Source: UBA2030 sp049969475 | GTDB lineage: Bacteria; Bacteroidota; Bacteroidia; Bacteroidales; TTA-H9 | DNA: 64,000 nucleotides | Direction: 5' to 3' | NCBI GenBank assembly: GCA_049969475.1 | Contig: JBMFOU010000010.1 | Location: 30,392-94,391 of the forward strand | In this document: in pieces, positions 24,278-33,932 of the stretch | Layout: the number at the start of each line of letters is the position of its first letter | How positions within the stretch are numbered: position 1 is the stretch's first letter | Translations under genes and position numbers: made by a program | The notes under the pieces: model-generated | Told to the model about the DNA's origin: nothing | The model's database searches: none | Seen by the model: the letters and a program-made list of their open reading frames with translations, nothing else

Positions 24278-24442
24278 AAGAAGAGACGGTAAGTTCTAAA
24301 GTGCAAAGTTCCCTCAAATTTGACATTCAGGCAAATAAATACCTTTATTTGGATAGAATTTTAAAAACAAACTTATTGCTTAATACACAGAGTCTTACAT
24401 CCAAACTAAAATTCCCTGAGATGAGAGCAGGCAAAAAATGAT

Positions 24443-24450
24443 TAAGTTTG
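24443..24450 (+). promoter_or_regulatory. -7 box of the TPR gene
   Basis: TAAGTTTG matches TAnnTTTG and ends 20 bp before ATG 24471. Another candidate, TTTG-N17-TACCTTTA, lies at 24319-24347. Confidence 0.45.
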
Positions 24451-24470
24451 CATCCAGTTTTTTAGGATTT

Positions 24471-25913
24471 ATGAACGAAGATTTCAACGAAAACGAATTT
24501 TCCATTTTCGATCTTCTCGACCGCTTTGAGCAAATGCTTAAAGACAATACTTCCATGTATTTTGAAAGTGAAGATTTTGAGGAGATTATCAATTTTTATC
24601 TGGACACAGGCAATCTAAAACTAGCCAAGAGGGCGATTGAAGAAGCCATACATCAATATCCGTCGGATTACATTTTTTCTTTAAAACAGGCCCAATACCT
24701 GGCGGCCAACAATCACGAGCAGGCTGCATTGGAAATTTTATCGCATATCGAAAAATTGGAGCCTCACGACGCAGAAATTTATTTTACCCGGGGTACCATT
24801 TTCAGCAAAAGGGAAAAGCACCTGGAAGCCATTAATGAATTTAATCGTGCATTGGAGTATTCTGAAGACCCGATTGATATTTATCTGACTATTGCATATG
24901 AATACCAAAAACTTACCGATTACGATAGCGCGATAAAAGTTTTACTAAAAGCCCTGAAAATGGAACCCAATGATGAGGACCTCATCAACGAACTGGCATT
25001 TTGTTATGAAATAACCGATAGATTAGAGGAAGGAGCAGAAACTCTGCAAAGGTTTGTGGATGAACATCCCTATTCGGCTCAAGGGTGGTTTAATCTCGGG
25101 CTCATTTTCAACAAGCTGGGGCTATACGAGAAAAGCGTAGAAGCTTTCGACTTTGCGCTGGCCATAGACCCCTCGAATACTTCTGCCTACTTCAACAAGG
25201 CTAATGCATTTGCTAATGCAGAAATGTATGAACAGGCCATCGTAGTATATAAGGAAGTGCTTGAGATGGACGAGCCCGATGCCCTCACTTACTCCTACAT
25301 CGGGGAATGCTACATGAAACTTGACAATACAGACAAAGCCATCGAATATTATACGCAAGCCCTTAAGCTTGACGACCAGCTGGCAGAAGCCTGGCATGGC
25401 CTCGCTATCAGCTACGAAACAATAGGAAAGCACAAGACTGCCCTCATCAACATAAACAAGGCGCTAAAAATAGACCCCTATAACCCGAGCTTCTATCATC
25501 TGCGTGGCCTTATTTATTTAAGCCTTCAAGAGTTTTCCAAGTCGTTTGCTGACCTAAAAAAGGCAGTGGACCGCATCGATATACCCAAGGAGTTGTGGGT
25601 GGAGCTCTCACGGGTTGCCATTGTGGGAGACCTGCAGGACGAAGTGGCTGCATTTCTCCTGTCGCTCGAAGGAACTGAAAAATGGGAGGACTTCATCCAT
25701 CTGGCCATGGCCAACATTTATCTGTCCGCAGGACGGCAGAAAGAAGGACTGATGCGGTTGCAGAAAGGAGTAAAAGCATTGGAGGGAAATGCTAAAAGCC
25801 TTTTTGATTTTTTCCCCGAAATGAAATTTTTCAATGAAGTGATTGAGTTTATTGCCTTGTACCCAAACAATAACAATCCATTGCTCCCCGATGGGGGCAA
25901 CCCTTCTAAATAA
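24471..25913 (+). CDS. Tetratricopeptide repeat protein
   Basis: 480 aa from ATG 24471 (MNEDFNENEF...); the in-frame ATG at 24438 lies upstream of the TAAGTTTG box and adds 11 unconserved residues. At least eight TPR units run from about residue 70 to 390, for instance AIKVLLKALKMEPNDEDLIN, GWFNLGLIFNKLGLYEKSVE and AIEYYTQALKLDDQLAEAWH. No signal peptide, so probably a cytoplasmic scaffold. Proteins of this kind often precede aroE in Bacteroidota. Partner proteins unknown. Confidence 0.85.
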   Translation: MNEDFNENEFSIFDLLDRFEQMLKDNTSMYFESEDFEEIINFYLDTGNLKLAKRAIEEAIHQYPSDYIFSLKQAQYLAANNHEQAALEILSHIEKLEPHDAEIYFTRGTIFSKREKHLEAINEFNRALEYSEDPIDIYLTIAYEYQKLTDYDSAIKVLLKALKMEPNDEDLINELAFCYEITDRLEEGAETLQRFVDEHPYSAQGWFNLGLIFNKLGLYEKSVEAFDFALAIDPSNTSAYFNKANAFANAEMYEQAIVVYKEVLEMDEPDALTYSYIGECYMKLDNTDKAIEYYTQALKLDDQLAEAWHGLAISYETIGKHKTALININKALKIDPYNPSFYHLRGLIYLSLQEFSKSFADLKKAVDRIDIPKELWVELSRVAIVGDLQDEVAAFLLSLEGTEKWEDFIHLAMANIYLSAGRQKEGLMRLQKGVKALEGNAKSLFDFFPEMKFFNEVIEFIALYPNNNNPLLPDGGNPSK

Positions 25914-25935
25914 TTCATATATCATTAATAGCATC

Positions 25936-26550
25936 ATGGGAATATTCAGAAAGCTCTACGACTGGGTATTGCACTGGGCGGAGACTCCTTATGGAGCACC
26001 TGCGCTTTTTATTTTGGCTTTTGCTGAAGCCTCGTTTTTCCCTATCCCACCCGACCCCTTACTCATAGCCCTTGTCTTAGGCTCACAGGCTAAAGCATTC
26101 AGGTTTGCCTTCATTTGCACACTTGCCTCCACTCTGGGAGGAATGGCTGGGTATGCGATAGGACATTTCCTGTGGTGGACGCCAGATAATCAGTTTACAA
26201 GCTTTGCCAACTTCTTCTTTGTAAATATCCCGGGATTTACCCACGAACTTTTTGACAAAGTATCTGCCATATACAATGAATGGGATTTTGTAGCCATTTT
26301 TACTGCAGGATTTACACCTATTCCCTATAAAGTGTTCACCATCAGTGCCGGAGCTTTTAATATCAACTTTCTGATGATGATTCTGGCCTCGGTGCTGAGC
26401 AGGGGTGCAAGATTCTTCCTTGTGGCCTGGCTAATTTGGAAATATGGGCCCCAAATCAAAACGTTTATTGACAAATATTTTAATTGGTTAGCCTGGGGTT
26501 TTACCGTGCTGCTGATTGGAGGATTTGTAGTTCTCAAATACGCAGTATAA
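25936..26550 (+). CDS. DedA/YqaA family (SNARE-associated) membrane protein
   Basis: 204 aa from ATG 25936. Motifs of the VTT/SNARE-assoc fold: ALFILAFAEASFFPIPPDPLL near the start and FTAGFTPIPYKVFTISAGAF in the middle, with re-entrant hairpins and four to five helices. YqaA-type DedA proteins are inner-membrane proteins linked to lipid-carrier flipping and proton-motive-force upkeep; the exact substrate here is not known. 22 bp after the TPR gene and 4 bp before aroE, so part of an operon. Confidence 0.9.
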   Translation: MGIFRKLYDWVLHWAETPYGAPALFILAFAEASFFPIPPDPLLIALVLGSQAKAFRFAFICTLASTLGGMAGYAIGHFLWWTPDNQFTSFANFFFVNIPGFTHELFDKVSAIYNEWDFVAIFTAGFTPIPYKVFTISAGAFNINFLMMILASVLSRGARFFLVAWLIWKYGPQIKTFIDKYFNWLAWGFTVLLIGGFVVLKYAV

Positions 26551-26554
26551 CTGT

Positions 26555-27319
26555 ATGACACTGTTTGGGCTCATCGGTTATCCGCTTGGTCATTCTCACT
26601 CGCCGGCTTATTTTGCCCAAAAGTTTAAGGCTGAAAAAATTATTGACCATGAGTATCGTCTCTTTCCGCTGAGAGGGATTGAAGAATTACCCGCTTTATT
26701 GAGTGCCCACCCTGATTTAAGGGGGTTCAATGTAACCATCCCATACAAGAAAACCATCCTCCCCTTCTTGGACTGGTTGACACCAGAAGCAAGGAGCATT
26801 GGCGCCGTAAACACAGTTGCAGTCGTTAGGAATGGAGAGAAAATTCAACTCCTGGGGCACAACACCGACGCTACAGCTTTCGCGGTTACGCTCAAGCGTT
26901 TGTTGGGAGAGAATCGTCCTCACGCACTTGTATTGGGAACCGGAGGGGCCGCTCATGCGGTTATCTTTGCCTTACGTCAACTAAATCTGGAATTCATGGT
27001 GGTGAGCAGAGTAAAAAAAGACAGCCAAACCCTCACTTACGATGAATTAACTCCGGATATCCTTTCGAATCACTTCCTTATTATTCAGTGCACGCCTCTG
27101 GGAATGTCTCCACTGGAAGATGCCTGCCCTGCCTTGCCTTACGAGGCCATCACACCTAATCACATTTTGTATGACCTCATTTATAATCCTGAAGAGACCT
27201 TATTTCTTAAGAAAGGCAAAAAGAAAAAGGCTACCCTTGTAAATGGACTGGAGATGCTTCATTTGCAGGCTGAAATGAGTTGGGAATTTTGGCGTAATCC
27301 TTCCTTCAGATTACCCTAA
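26555..27319 (+). CDS. aroE: Shikimate dehydrogenase (NADP+)
   Basis: 254 aa, slightly short for AroE (about 270). N-terminal substrate domain has GYPLGHSHSP and NVTIPYK (catalytic Lys), followed by GAVNT and GHNTDA (catalytic Asp); the Rossmann domain has LGTGGAAHAV and the C-terminal region NGLEMLHLQAEMSWEFW. It reduces 3-dehydroshikimate to shikimate in aromatic amino acid synthesis. Its last 14 bp overlap the end of the convergent peptidase gene. Confidence 0.95.
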   Translation: MTLFGLIGYPLGHSHSPAYFAQKFKAEKIIDHEYRLFPLRGIEELPALLSAHPDLRGFNVTIPYKKTILPFLDWLTPEARSIGAVNTVAVVRNGEKIQLLGHNTDATAFAVTLKRLLGENRPHALVLGTGGAAHAVIFALRQLNLEFMVVSRVKKDSQTLTYDELTPDILSNHFLIIQCTPLGMSPLEDACPALPYEAITPNHILYDLIYNPEETLFLKKGKKKKATLVNGLEMLHLQAEMSWEFWRNPSFRLP

Positions 27320-28187
27320 TTAACTGTCCTACTCTGAGTTTTTTCTGGGGGTGCATATTGTTGAGCCTTGCCAGCGCACCAATGGTTGTACCATATTTTC
27401 GGGCGATCTTGGCCAGGGTGTCGCCTTTACGAACTGTATAATAACTTTCTGTGGCTCCCACCAGCGATTCGGTCGGTGCTGATTTGGCGGTCATTCGGGT
27501 ACGGGTTTTCAGAAACTCGCGGGTCATATAAACGCAGCTCTGCTTGAGGGAACCTGTTTCGAAGCAAATAAGTTTTTCAGGATCGACAGCCTGGTCGTAA
27601 TAGCGCATCTCGAAATGGAGATGAGGTCCCCGGGAACGGCCCGTACTGCCACCCAATCCTATTACATCCCCGGCTTTCACTTTGTCGCCTGCCTGAACCA
27701 ATATTTGGGATAAATGAGCATAATAGGTTTCGAAACCATTGTAATGCCTAATCACCACCAATTTGCCAAAACCTCTTCGCCCACTCAGAGCAATTCTTAC
27801 CACCCCATCGAAGGCCGCCTTAACAGGATCTCCTTTACTAAGCTTGATATCAACACCTTTATGGAAGCGCCTTCCCCGAGGGCCAAACCCATTAAGTACC
27901 TTACCATCAACAGGAAGTGCAAAACCATGAAGGGAGTCTACAAGATACAACCATATAGAATCAGGGATTTCAGTCACATTACGATAAGCAAAAATTTGAC
28001 GAGTTTCCCAATTTTGCATTATCATTTCATCAATTTCGTCACTATCAGTGTCATCGTCCGTGTTAAGCCTGGAACCGGCCGCGTTCAAATGAACAGAGTC
28101 GGAAGTAGCCTGTGAATATACAAGAGCCGGCAAAGCAATAACCGAAATGATTACGAAAAGTCTGATTAGTGAGATATTAAAGCGCAT
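27306..28187 (-). CDS. M23 metallopeptidase with C-terminal LysM domain
   Basis: 293 aa from ATG 28187, chosen because it opens the signal peptide (FVIISVIALPALVYSQ). The M23 core at about 95-205 has zinc ligands in FHKGVD (H-x3-D) and HLHFEM (H-x-H). A LysM peptidoglycan-binding domain closes the protein (YYTVRKGDTLAKIARKYG to LRVGQLIRVI). It is a periplasmic endopeptidase or an activator of amidases in wall turnover. Convergent with aroE (14-bp overlap) and downstream of an ion channel and an NlpC/P60 hydrolase on the same strand. Confidence 0.92.
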   Translation of the reverse strand: MRFNISLIRLFVIISVIALPALVYSQATSDSVHLNAAGSRLNTDDDTDSDEIDEMIMQNWETRQIFAYRNVTEIPDSIWLYLVDSLHGFALPVDGKVLNGFGPRGRRFHKGVDIKLSKGDPVKAAFDGVVRIALSGRRGFGKLVVIRHYNGFETYYAHLSQILVQAGDKVKAGDVIGLGGSTGRSRGPHLHFEMRYYDQAVDPEKLICFETGSLKQSCVYMTREFLKTRTRMTAKSAPTESLVGATESYYTVRKGDTLAKIARKYGTTIGALARLNNMHPQKKLRVGQLIRVI

Positions 28188-28265
28188 AATTTGACTAGAG
28201 TTGGGAGTACATATTGGTAAGATGTTTTTCAGGCGCAATTTAATAATTTTTTTAAAATAAAAGGG

Positions 28266-29051
28266 TCAACCGATGCTTTTCCCGCAATGTTTGCAATAAA
28301 TCGCATCGTTTTCGTTGCGCGTTTGGCAGTGAGGGCAGCGGCGGGTTTTGCGAATAGCACGGGTAACTTCGACAGATACCAGTCCAGTGGGAACAGCGAT
28401 TAATGCATATCCCAGCAACATCATTAGGGTGGCCAGAAATTTACCAGCAATTGTCGAAGGCACGATATCGCCATAGCCCACCGTGGTAAGCGTTACAACC
28501 GTCCAGTAAATACTTTGAGGTATACTCGTAAATCCGCTCTCAGACCCTTCGATGAGATACATTAAGGTTCCCAAAATAATAATGGCAACAACTACCACAG
28601 AAATAAATACCATGATCTTATAACGAGTCGCGACCACGGCCCGATAAATTTTACGAGCTTCTGCCATAAACCGGGTAAGCTTTAAAATATTGAAAATCCT
28701 TAGAATTCGTATTATACGGATAACTAACAGAAAATGACCTTCAGGATAAACAAGTGAGAAATAGGAAGGTAGAACAGACATTAGATCGATAATACCCCAA
28801 AAACTGAAGATGTAATTGCGCCTATGAGGTATTGACCATACACGTAACAGATATTCCAAGGTAAACAGGCCGGTAAAGATCCATTCAACAAAGCGCAGCC
28901 AGGCCCCTGCTCCAGGAATGCTCATGAGCATTGCCGTGATGACACTGAGCAAAATAAGCCATATAAGTACAATATCAAACCACCTACCAACCGGCGTTTG
29001 AGTTCCAAAGATGATTACAAAGATGATCCTGCGCAGACGTTTGAAATCCAT
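28266..29051 (-). CDS. Voltage-gated potassium channel with C-terminal zinc ribbon
   Basis: 261 aa. Six helices S1-S6; S4 carries regularly spaced Arg (IRIIRILRIFNILKLTRF), and the pore loop holds the K+ selectivity filter TTVGYGD. A zinc ribbon (CPHCQTRNENDAIYCKHCG) forms the cytoplasmic tail, which may aid assembly or gating. It should conduct K+ across the inner membrane, possibly in osmotic control. It is 5 bp from the NlpC/P60 gene, so co-transcribed with envelope hydrolases. Confidence 0.93.
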   Translation of the reverse strand: MDFKRLRRIIFVIIFGTQTPVGRWFDIVLIWLILLSVITAMLMSIPGAGAWLRFVEWIFTGLFTLEYLLRVWSIPHRRNYIFSFWGIIDLMSVLPSYFSLVYPEGHFLLVIRIIRILRIFNILKLTRFMAEARKIYRAVVATRYKIMVFISVVVVAIIILGTLMYLIEGSESGFTSIPQSIYWTVVTLTTVGYGDIVPSTIAGKFLATLMMLLGYALIAVPTGLVSVEVTRAIRKTRRCPHCQTRNENDAIYCKHCGKSIG

Positions 29052-29056
29052 GGGAT

Positions 29057-29824
29057 TTAAATTATCCTTTTAATCATTTTCAGCTTATGAGTGTAACGAC
29101 GGATATCGTTATTAAAAATTCCCTGATGATCGCAGGCATCGATTCGCACTTTACCCGAGGCGTGAATAATGTGTCCTTCGCCGTTAAGAATACCAACATG
29201 CACAATACTTCCTTCAGGATTTTCAAAAAACGCAAGATCCCCTTCACGGGCTTCACTGGCAAAAGGAATATCCACGCCCAGTTCTGCTTGCTGCCAGGCA
29301 TCGCGGGGCAGTATGATCCCCGCTGCCCGATAAACCAATTGCACAAAACCTGAACAGTCAACGCCCAGGGGGGTTCTTCCTCCCCACAAATAGGAAACAT
29401 TGAGCCATTGGAGGCCACCTCGCATAATTTCGTCAGGTTTAGGTTCCTCGGATAAGGGTTTTATGTCGCCCCTAAAATGATACGTACGCCCTCCTAAAAT
29501 CAATCGCCCAGGCTCTATCATATCAACAAGAGCTCCGAACGTAATCCATTGCCGGTTCCCTGTAGCATCCTCAGAAATCAAATTGAACAAATCCTTACTT
29601 ACTGCGGGCTTACCTCTACTTTCTGATTCATCACACGGCTCGAGCTGATTCATGTCCACCCAACCTGTATAATCATCAAGAAGACTTTTTACCAACATCC
29701 AGCCTTTAAACTTATCCAAAACCTCCACTCTCTCGCCAAATAGCAATTGGCTAACCAATTCACTCCTATGGTTGGGCTCAGCCCTGAGAGCGGCAGCTGT
29801 TAACAGACAAATATATCCTGACAT
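29057..29824 (-). CDS. NlpC/P60 family hydrolase with SH3-like domain
   Basis: 255 aa. N-terminal bacterial SH3 region (about 1-65, LFGERVEVLDKFKGWMLVKS) and C-terminal NlpC/P60 domain with the catalytic triad: Cys in GVDCSGFVQLVYRAAG, His in GSIVHVGIL, third residue His in HIIHASG. It cuts gamma-D-glutamyl-meso-diaminopimelate bonds in murein peptides. No clear signal peptide is seen at MSGYICLLTAAALRAE, so it may act on recycled cytoplasmic muropeptides or use a non-classical start. 38 bp downstream of the S1 protease gene. Confidence 0.9.
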   Translation of the reverse strand: MSGYICLLTAAALRAEPNHRSELVSQLLFGERVEVLDKFKGWMLVKSLLDDYTGWVDMNQLEPCDESESRGKPAVSKDLFNLISEDATGNRQWITFGALVDMIEPGRLILGGRTYHFRGDIKPLSEEPKPDEIMRGGLQWLNVSYLWGGRTPLGVDCSGFVQLVYRAAGIILPRDAWQQAELGVDIPFASEAREGDLAFFENPEGSIVHVGILNGEGHIIHASGKVRIDACDHQGIFNNDIRRYTHKLKMIKRII

Positions 29825-29862
29825 ACCTGTAACTTTTAAATAATGATAGATTCAATTTAAGC

Positions 29863-31503
29863 TCAATTTTTTACTACTTTTTGAAAATATACTTGCCTTG
29901 AGGTTTCTATTTTCACCCAGTAAATACCTTGTGGAAGCGAAGCGATATCGACAGCCTGGTCGGGTAAGACGTTCTCCTTAACAATCATGAGTTTACCAGT
30001 CATATCATATAATGTGACTGTAAAAGTTTTGATGTTGGACGAGGTGGGCAAATCACTGAAATAAAAGAATTGAGACGTAGGATTAGGGCTTATCTGGAGA
30101 GAGTTCTTAGTTAACAGATTTTCACCGAGGGATAAAGGAGTACCTTCAAGCGTAGTGGTTCCGGTGTTCAATGGATCGAGGTAGGGGCTTAACTGCAAGG
30201 TATCGGCTGTACCGTTGCTGCTCCAGTGGTAAGAGAACTTACCAAAATAATCGGGCTGATTAAGGCTGGCTGAGTCGCAGGAAGCCTGGCCTCCGGTAAG
30301 AGTACCTACCAGAAGCCCTTCAGAATTGAAAAGGGGTGAACCTGAAGATCCCCCCTCGGTAACACCATGTCCGTTGGATGTAGCCGACCAAACCACTTTC
30401 CAATGGGTTCCAGGGGTGGATTCCCAACTGGAAGAGACTGGTGGGGAGGTAAACGTGGAAATTTTCTTCAAATCACCCTGTGGATGGTGAATACAGACGC
30501 CACTCTGCGCAGGTTCATCCTTTCTGGACCAGCCTGCAAAATAGGCTCTGGCTCCGGATGGAATACCATTTATTAGTGTAAGTAAGTAAAAATCGCTCCC
30601 AAGTTTGCCGTCAGGACTGTCGGAGGCCGCCTTTTTGCGTCCGCCAATGGTCATTTTCTTTTCAGGTTCAAGGATGGGATTAGGGCATCCTTCTGATTCG
30701 TAATTGAAAAAAAACTGCCACTGAGCCACATTTTCGGGGGTTGCCCCTTTTCCACAATGATTGGCAGTCAAAATATAAGGAGTCTTATCTCGGGCCGTGT
30801 TATTGATCAAAACCCCCGTGCACCAATAAACCGACTGCTGATTTCTGATCAAAATCCTGACCACAGCATCGCGCTGGTCTTTCCATGCATCACCTTCAGG
30901 ACAGTTTACATTTACTTCACAAGCTCCTGAGCCGCCTATAAGGGTGTTTTCAGGATACAAAACCACACCAATACCAGACAAGAGAAGCTCGAGATCATTT
31001 TCTAAACTCGAAGGAAGATTCCAAATAAGCTCAATGCTTTCGCCTTGCACCATGGGTAAACTTACCGTTTCATGAGATAACAACTCCCATTCGAGTTTCC
31101 TGGCTTCGTCGCTTTCTTTTCCGCTTGAATAATAAAGCTCCGCTTCCTTGGGTATACTCAGTTTCCTGAAATAAAGAATCAAGCCTTGAGCACCGCTCAC
31201 CTGAATCTTAACCCCTCCCGTTAGAGTCTTACCCTGGATATCTTTCAATGCAACCTGCTTCAGATCAATCAGTGTATCATAAACTTTGCCTACGGGTGAT
31301 ACCCATGGGTAAATAGAACTGTTATCCTTATTGGAATTAAAAAAAATTGAAGGCAACTTTACCTGTACTACAGTGGCCTGATGGTTTGAATACTTTGCCA
31401 CTGCTGATACCTGTTTATTTTGAGCGGATAGTTTTGTGCCTATCAGAAAGAAAATGCCCCAAAAAAGCATCGAAATCGTATAGCTTATACTATTGTTTTT
31501 CAT
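29863..31503 (-). CDS. Secreted trypsin-like (lysyl endopeptidase-type) protease with T9SS sorting domain
   Basis: 546 aa. Signal peptide (MLFWGIFFLIGTKLSAQ), a beta-rich prodomain (about 30-200) and an S1 domain resembling Lysobacter/Achromobacter lysyl endopeptidase: VYWCTGVLINNTARDKTPYI with LTANHCG (His), GSDFYLL (Asp) and EGGSSGSPLF (Ser). The last 80 residues (LQISPNPTSQFFYF ... LPQGIYWVKIET) are a type A T9SS C-terminal domain, so the enzyme should be exported through the type IX system and attached or released outside. Lys specificity is inferred from family resemblance only. Promoter TAGGTTTG lies 26 bp upstream. Confidence 0.9.
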   Translation of the reverse strand: MKNNSISYTISMLFWGIFFLIGTKLSAQNKQVSAVAKYSNHQATVVQVKLPSIFFNSNKDNSSIYPWVSPVGKVYDTLIDLKQVALKDIQGKTLTGGVKIQVSGAQGLILYFRKLSIPKEAELYYSSGKESDEARKLEWELLSHETVSLPMVQGESIELIWNLPSSLENDLELLLSGIGVVLYPENTLIGGSGACEVNVNCPEGDAWKDQRDAVVRILIRNQQSVYWCTGVLINNTARDKTPYILTANHCGKGATPENVAQWQFFFNYESEGCPNPILEPEKKMTIGGRKKAASDSPDGKLGSDFYLLTLINGIPSGARAYFAGWSRKDEPAQSGVCIHHPQGDLKKISTFTSPPVSSSWESTPGTHWKVVWSATSNGHGVTEGGSSGSPLFNSEGLLVGTLTGGQASCDSASLNQPDYFGKFSYHWSSNGTADTLQLSPYLDPLNTGTTTLEGTPLSLGENLLTKNSLQISPNPTSQFFYFSDLPTSSNIKTFTVTLYDMTGKLMIVKENVLPDQAVDIASLPQGIYWVKIETSRQVYFQKVVKN

Positions 31504-31528
31504 TCTCTCAAATTGATAATTTTTCCTA

Positions 31529-31536
31529 CAAACCTA
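31529..31536 (-). promoter_or_regulatory. -7 box of the secreted protease gene
   Basis: Minus-strand TAGGTTTG, matching TAnnTTTG, 26 bp before the ATG at 31503. May drive the whole run down to the M23 gene. Confidence 0.5.
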
Positions 31537-31714
31537 AATATTTTTAGGGAATATAATACTAAACCTAATTAACGACTTTCCCAGATTGAACCTCCCAAAA
31601 ACCAAAATGAAAAAGACTACCAAAAAGCATTTCCATAGCAACTTATATAAGATATTGAATTTGAATAAATAAAAATTTTATTATCGAATAATTTCATCTG
31701 GCATGATTATTTAG

Positions 31715-31722
31715 TAAATTTG
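31715..31722 (+). promoter_or_regulatory. -7 box of the LruC gene
   Basis: TAAATTTG, matching TAnnTTTG, 17 bp before ATG 31739. Confidence 0.55.
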
Positions 31723-31738
31723 AGAAAAATCTATCACT

Positions 31739-33751
31739 ATGAGAAAAATTTTACCTATCTTATTAATGCTAGTTCTAATCATTGCGGCCGGGTGCAATAA
31801 AAATAATGATAGTCCAGACACTCCCAAAACTATTTACCAACTCAAGGTCAGCAATGATTTCCTTTTTGAAACAGACAAGAAGGTAACTGTGGAACTCAAG
31901 GCGCTGGCTAACGACAACACTCCACTCAAGGGAGTAGTATTCACAGTGTACGACGATTATCCTGAGAACGGTGGACAACAAATTCTAAGCGGCGTAACTG
32001 ACGAAACCGGTACCTTCGTTTCGGATTATCAATTTCCAGCCATCACCCAAAAAGTTTTAGTCACTACTCAGTTTATTGGATTGCCGCACGACACCCTGGT
32101 TAACCTGGAAAACGGAGAATTGAAACTCACTCTGGGAGGGAGTCAGAAGGGGGTTATAAAGTCTTCAGGATGGGGCATTTACAAATCTTCGCTCATTAAT
32201 TTCTATTACATGGGGACTTTCAACAGCCAAGGTAAGCCCAATTATCTGTTACCTCAGAATTATGTAGTAAGCAGTCAGCTTCATACAGACCTAAACAATT
32301 CTTTTCCCGAGGGGCACCCGATTAGTTCGCAATACCTGAATTTGAACAATGAGTACGATTTTAAATTGACTGCGTACTCTGATGTTTGGGTTGTTTTTGT
32401 AAGCGAAGGAGCGGGTTACAAAAATGTACTGGGGTATTACAAATACAACCTGAATAATCCGCCAACGTCACCAGCACAAATTGATTCCGGATACATTATT
32501 TTCCCCAATGTATCATTTCAGGGGAGCGGAGGTCAATTGCAAACGGGTAACCAGGTGTATCTGGGACGTTTCCCAGCCAACACAGGGATAGGTTTCTTCC
32601 TTATTGCCAATGGATTCTCGAATGGGCAGGTAACGATGGGTAATGGAGTATATTATACCAATTATAATTTTAATCCCGAGTCGACCCTTGCTAAAAAGAA
32701 ACACTCCATCACCCTTATGGACCCAGCCCGCGATATTTTTCTCATGGGATTTGAAGACCTAAATCGCGACGGGTCGAGTGATAATGATTTCAATGATGCC
32801 TTGTTTTTTATAGTTGCCAACCCTATTGAAAATGTAGTGACAACCAACTTCCCCATCCCTTCATACGTAGGTACAGACAATGACGGGGATGGCATTCCCA
32901 ACAATGTTGATGAGTATCCTGACGATCCGCAGCGTGCATTTAATAATTATTACCCGAGCAAAAACAACTATGGTACATTGGCTTTTGAAGACATGTGGCC
33001 CTACAAAGCAGATTATGATTTCAATGATATGGTAATCGACTACAATATCAACCAGGTAACCAATGGCAACAACAGGGTAGTCGAAATAAAATCTACCTGG
33101 ATATTAAGGGCCATGGGTGCTTCCTATAGAAATGGATTTGGCTTTCAATTGGGTGTAGCACCGAATACAGTAGCCAGCGTAACTGGACAACGACTGACAG
33201 AAGGGTTGGTAAACCTAAATGCTAATGGTACGGAAGCAGGGCAGGATAAGGCAGTAATTATGGTATTCGATGATGGATACAAAATTTTACCAACTGGCGG
33301 CTCGGGAGTTGTGGGAGTGAATACGAGTCCTTATCAGGTATATGTAGAACCCGACACAATCAGAGTCAAAGTTGTTTTCGTCCAGCCCCAAACTCAGGCG
33401 ACAGTGGGTGCTCCTCCTTTCAATCCTTTCATCTTCGTCAATAAAAACCGGGGACGGGAGATTCACCTCAACAACCAACCGCCTACCTCCCTGGCCAATA
33501 CTTCTTTATTTAGCACCTACGACGATACAAGTAATCCGGCCACTGGCAGATACTACCGTACGCAAAACAATTTGCCCTGGGCCATTAATATTGTAAACAA
33601 ATTTGCCTATCCCTTTGAGAAAATACCTGTGACCGATGCTCACTTAAAATTTGCCCCCTGGGCTGAAAGCAGCGGAGTTCAATACCCTGATTGGTACCTT
33701 GATAAGAGTGGTTACAGGGATGCGACAAAAATTTACCATGCAACTAAGTAA
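31739..33751 (+). CDS. LruC domain lipoprotein with DUF4114
   Basis: 670 aa. Lipoprotein signal with lipobox IIAAGC, so lipid-anchored, probably on the cell surface. After an Ig-like N-terminal region (about 30-125), a DUF4114 domain (GYKNVLGYYKYN, FEDLNRDGSSDNDFNDALF) and the LruC domain (WPYKADYDFNDMVIDYNIN to the C-terminus) follow, joined by a Ca-binding-like DNDGDGIPNNVDEYPDD. The Asp/Asn-rich DFND motifs suggest metal binding. LruC proteins are often surface-exposed; function unknown. Monocistronic, with promoter and terminator. Confidence 0.87.
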   Translation: MRKILPILLMLVLIIAAGCNKNNDSPDTPKTIYQLKVSNDFLFETDKKVTVELKALANDNTPLKGVVFTVYDDYPENGGQQILSGVTDETGTFVSDYQFPAITQKVLVTTQFIGLPHDTLVNLENGELKLTLGGSQKGVIKSSGWGIYKSSLINFYYMGTFNSQGKPNYLLPQNYVVSSQLHTDLNNSFPEGHPISSQYLNLNNEYDFKLTAYSDVWVVFVSEGAGYKNVLGYYKYNLNNPPTSPAQIDSGYIIFPNVSFQGSGGQLQTGNQVYLGRFPANTGIGFFLIANGFSNGQVTMGNGVYYTNYNFNPESTLAKKKHSITLMDPARDIFLMGFEDLNRDGSSDNDFNDALFFIVANPIENVVTTNFPIPSYVGTDNDGDGIPNNVDEYPDDPQRAFNNYYPSKNNYGTLAFEDMWPYKADYDFNDMVIDYNINQVTNGNNRVVEIKSTWILRAMGASYRNGFGFQLGVAPNTVASVTGQRLTEGLVNLNANGTEAGQDKAVIMVFDDGYKILPTGGSGVVGVNTSPYQVYVEPDTIRVKVVFVQPQTQATVGAPPFNPFIFVNKNRGREIHLNNQPPTSLANTSLFSTYDDTSNPATGRYYRTQNNLPWAINIVNKFAYPFEKIPVTDAHLKFAPWAESSGVQYPDWYLDKSGYRDATKIYHATK

Positions 33752-33778
33752 ATTTCCTTGAAAATTAAGGACAAATAA

Positions 33779-33811
33779 AAAACTGCCCGGCTCATGCTGT
33801 GGCAGTTTTTT
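33779..33811 (+). terminator. Intrinsic terminator of the LruC gene
   Basis: Stem AAAACTGCC (33779-33787) / GGCAGTTTT (33801-33809) with a 13-nt loop, then a T tract. Confidence 0.88.
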
Positions 33812-33863
33812 CTTTTTAGAAGCCATGAAAAAAACGTTCACCTATAGGCCATGAATTATAGCA

Positions 33864-33893
33864 TGAAAGGCGGGGTTCCCACCCAGCCTTTCA
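33864..33893 (-). terminator. Hairpin after the response regulator gene
   Basis: TGAAAGGC / GCCTTTCA arms with GC-rich interior, 40 bp beyond the response regulator stop on the minus strand. No T tract follows, so termination is only a suggestion. Confidence 0.35.
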
Positions 33894-33932
33894 TCAATTA
33901 AAGTGAACAAAAATTAACCTACTAACCAGAAT

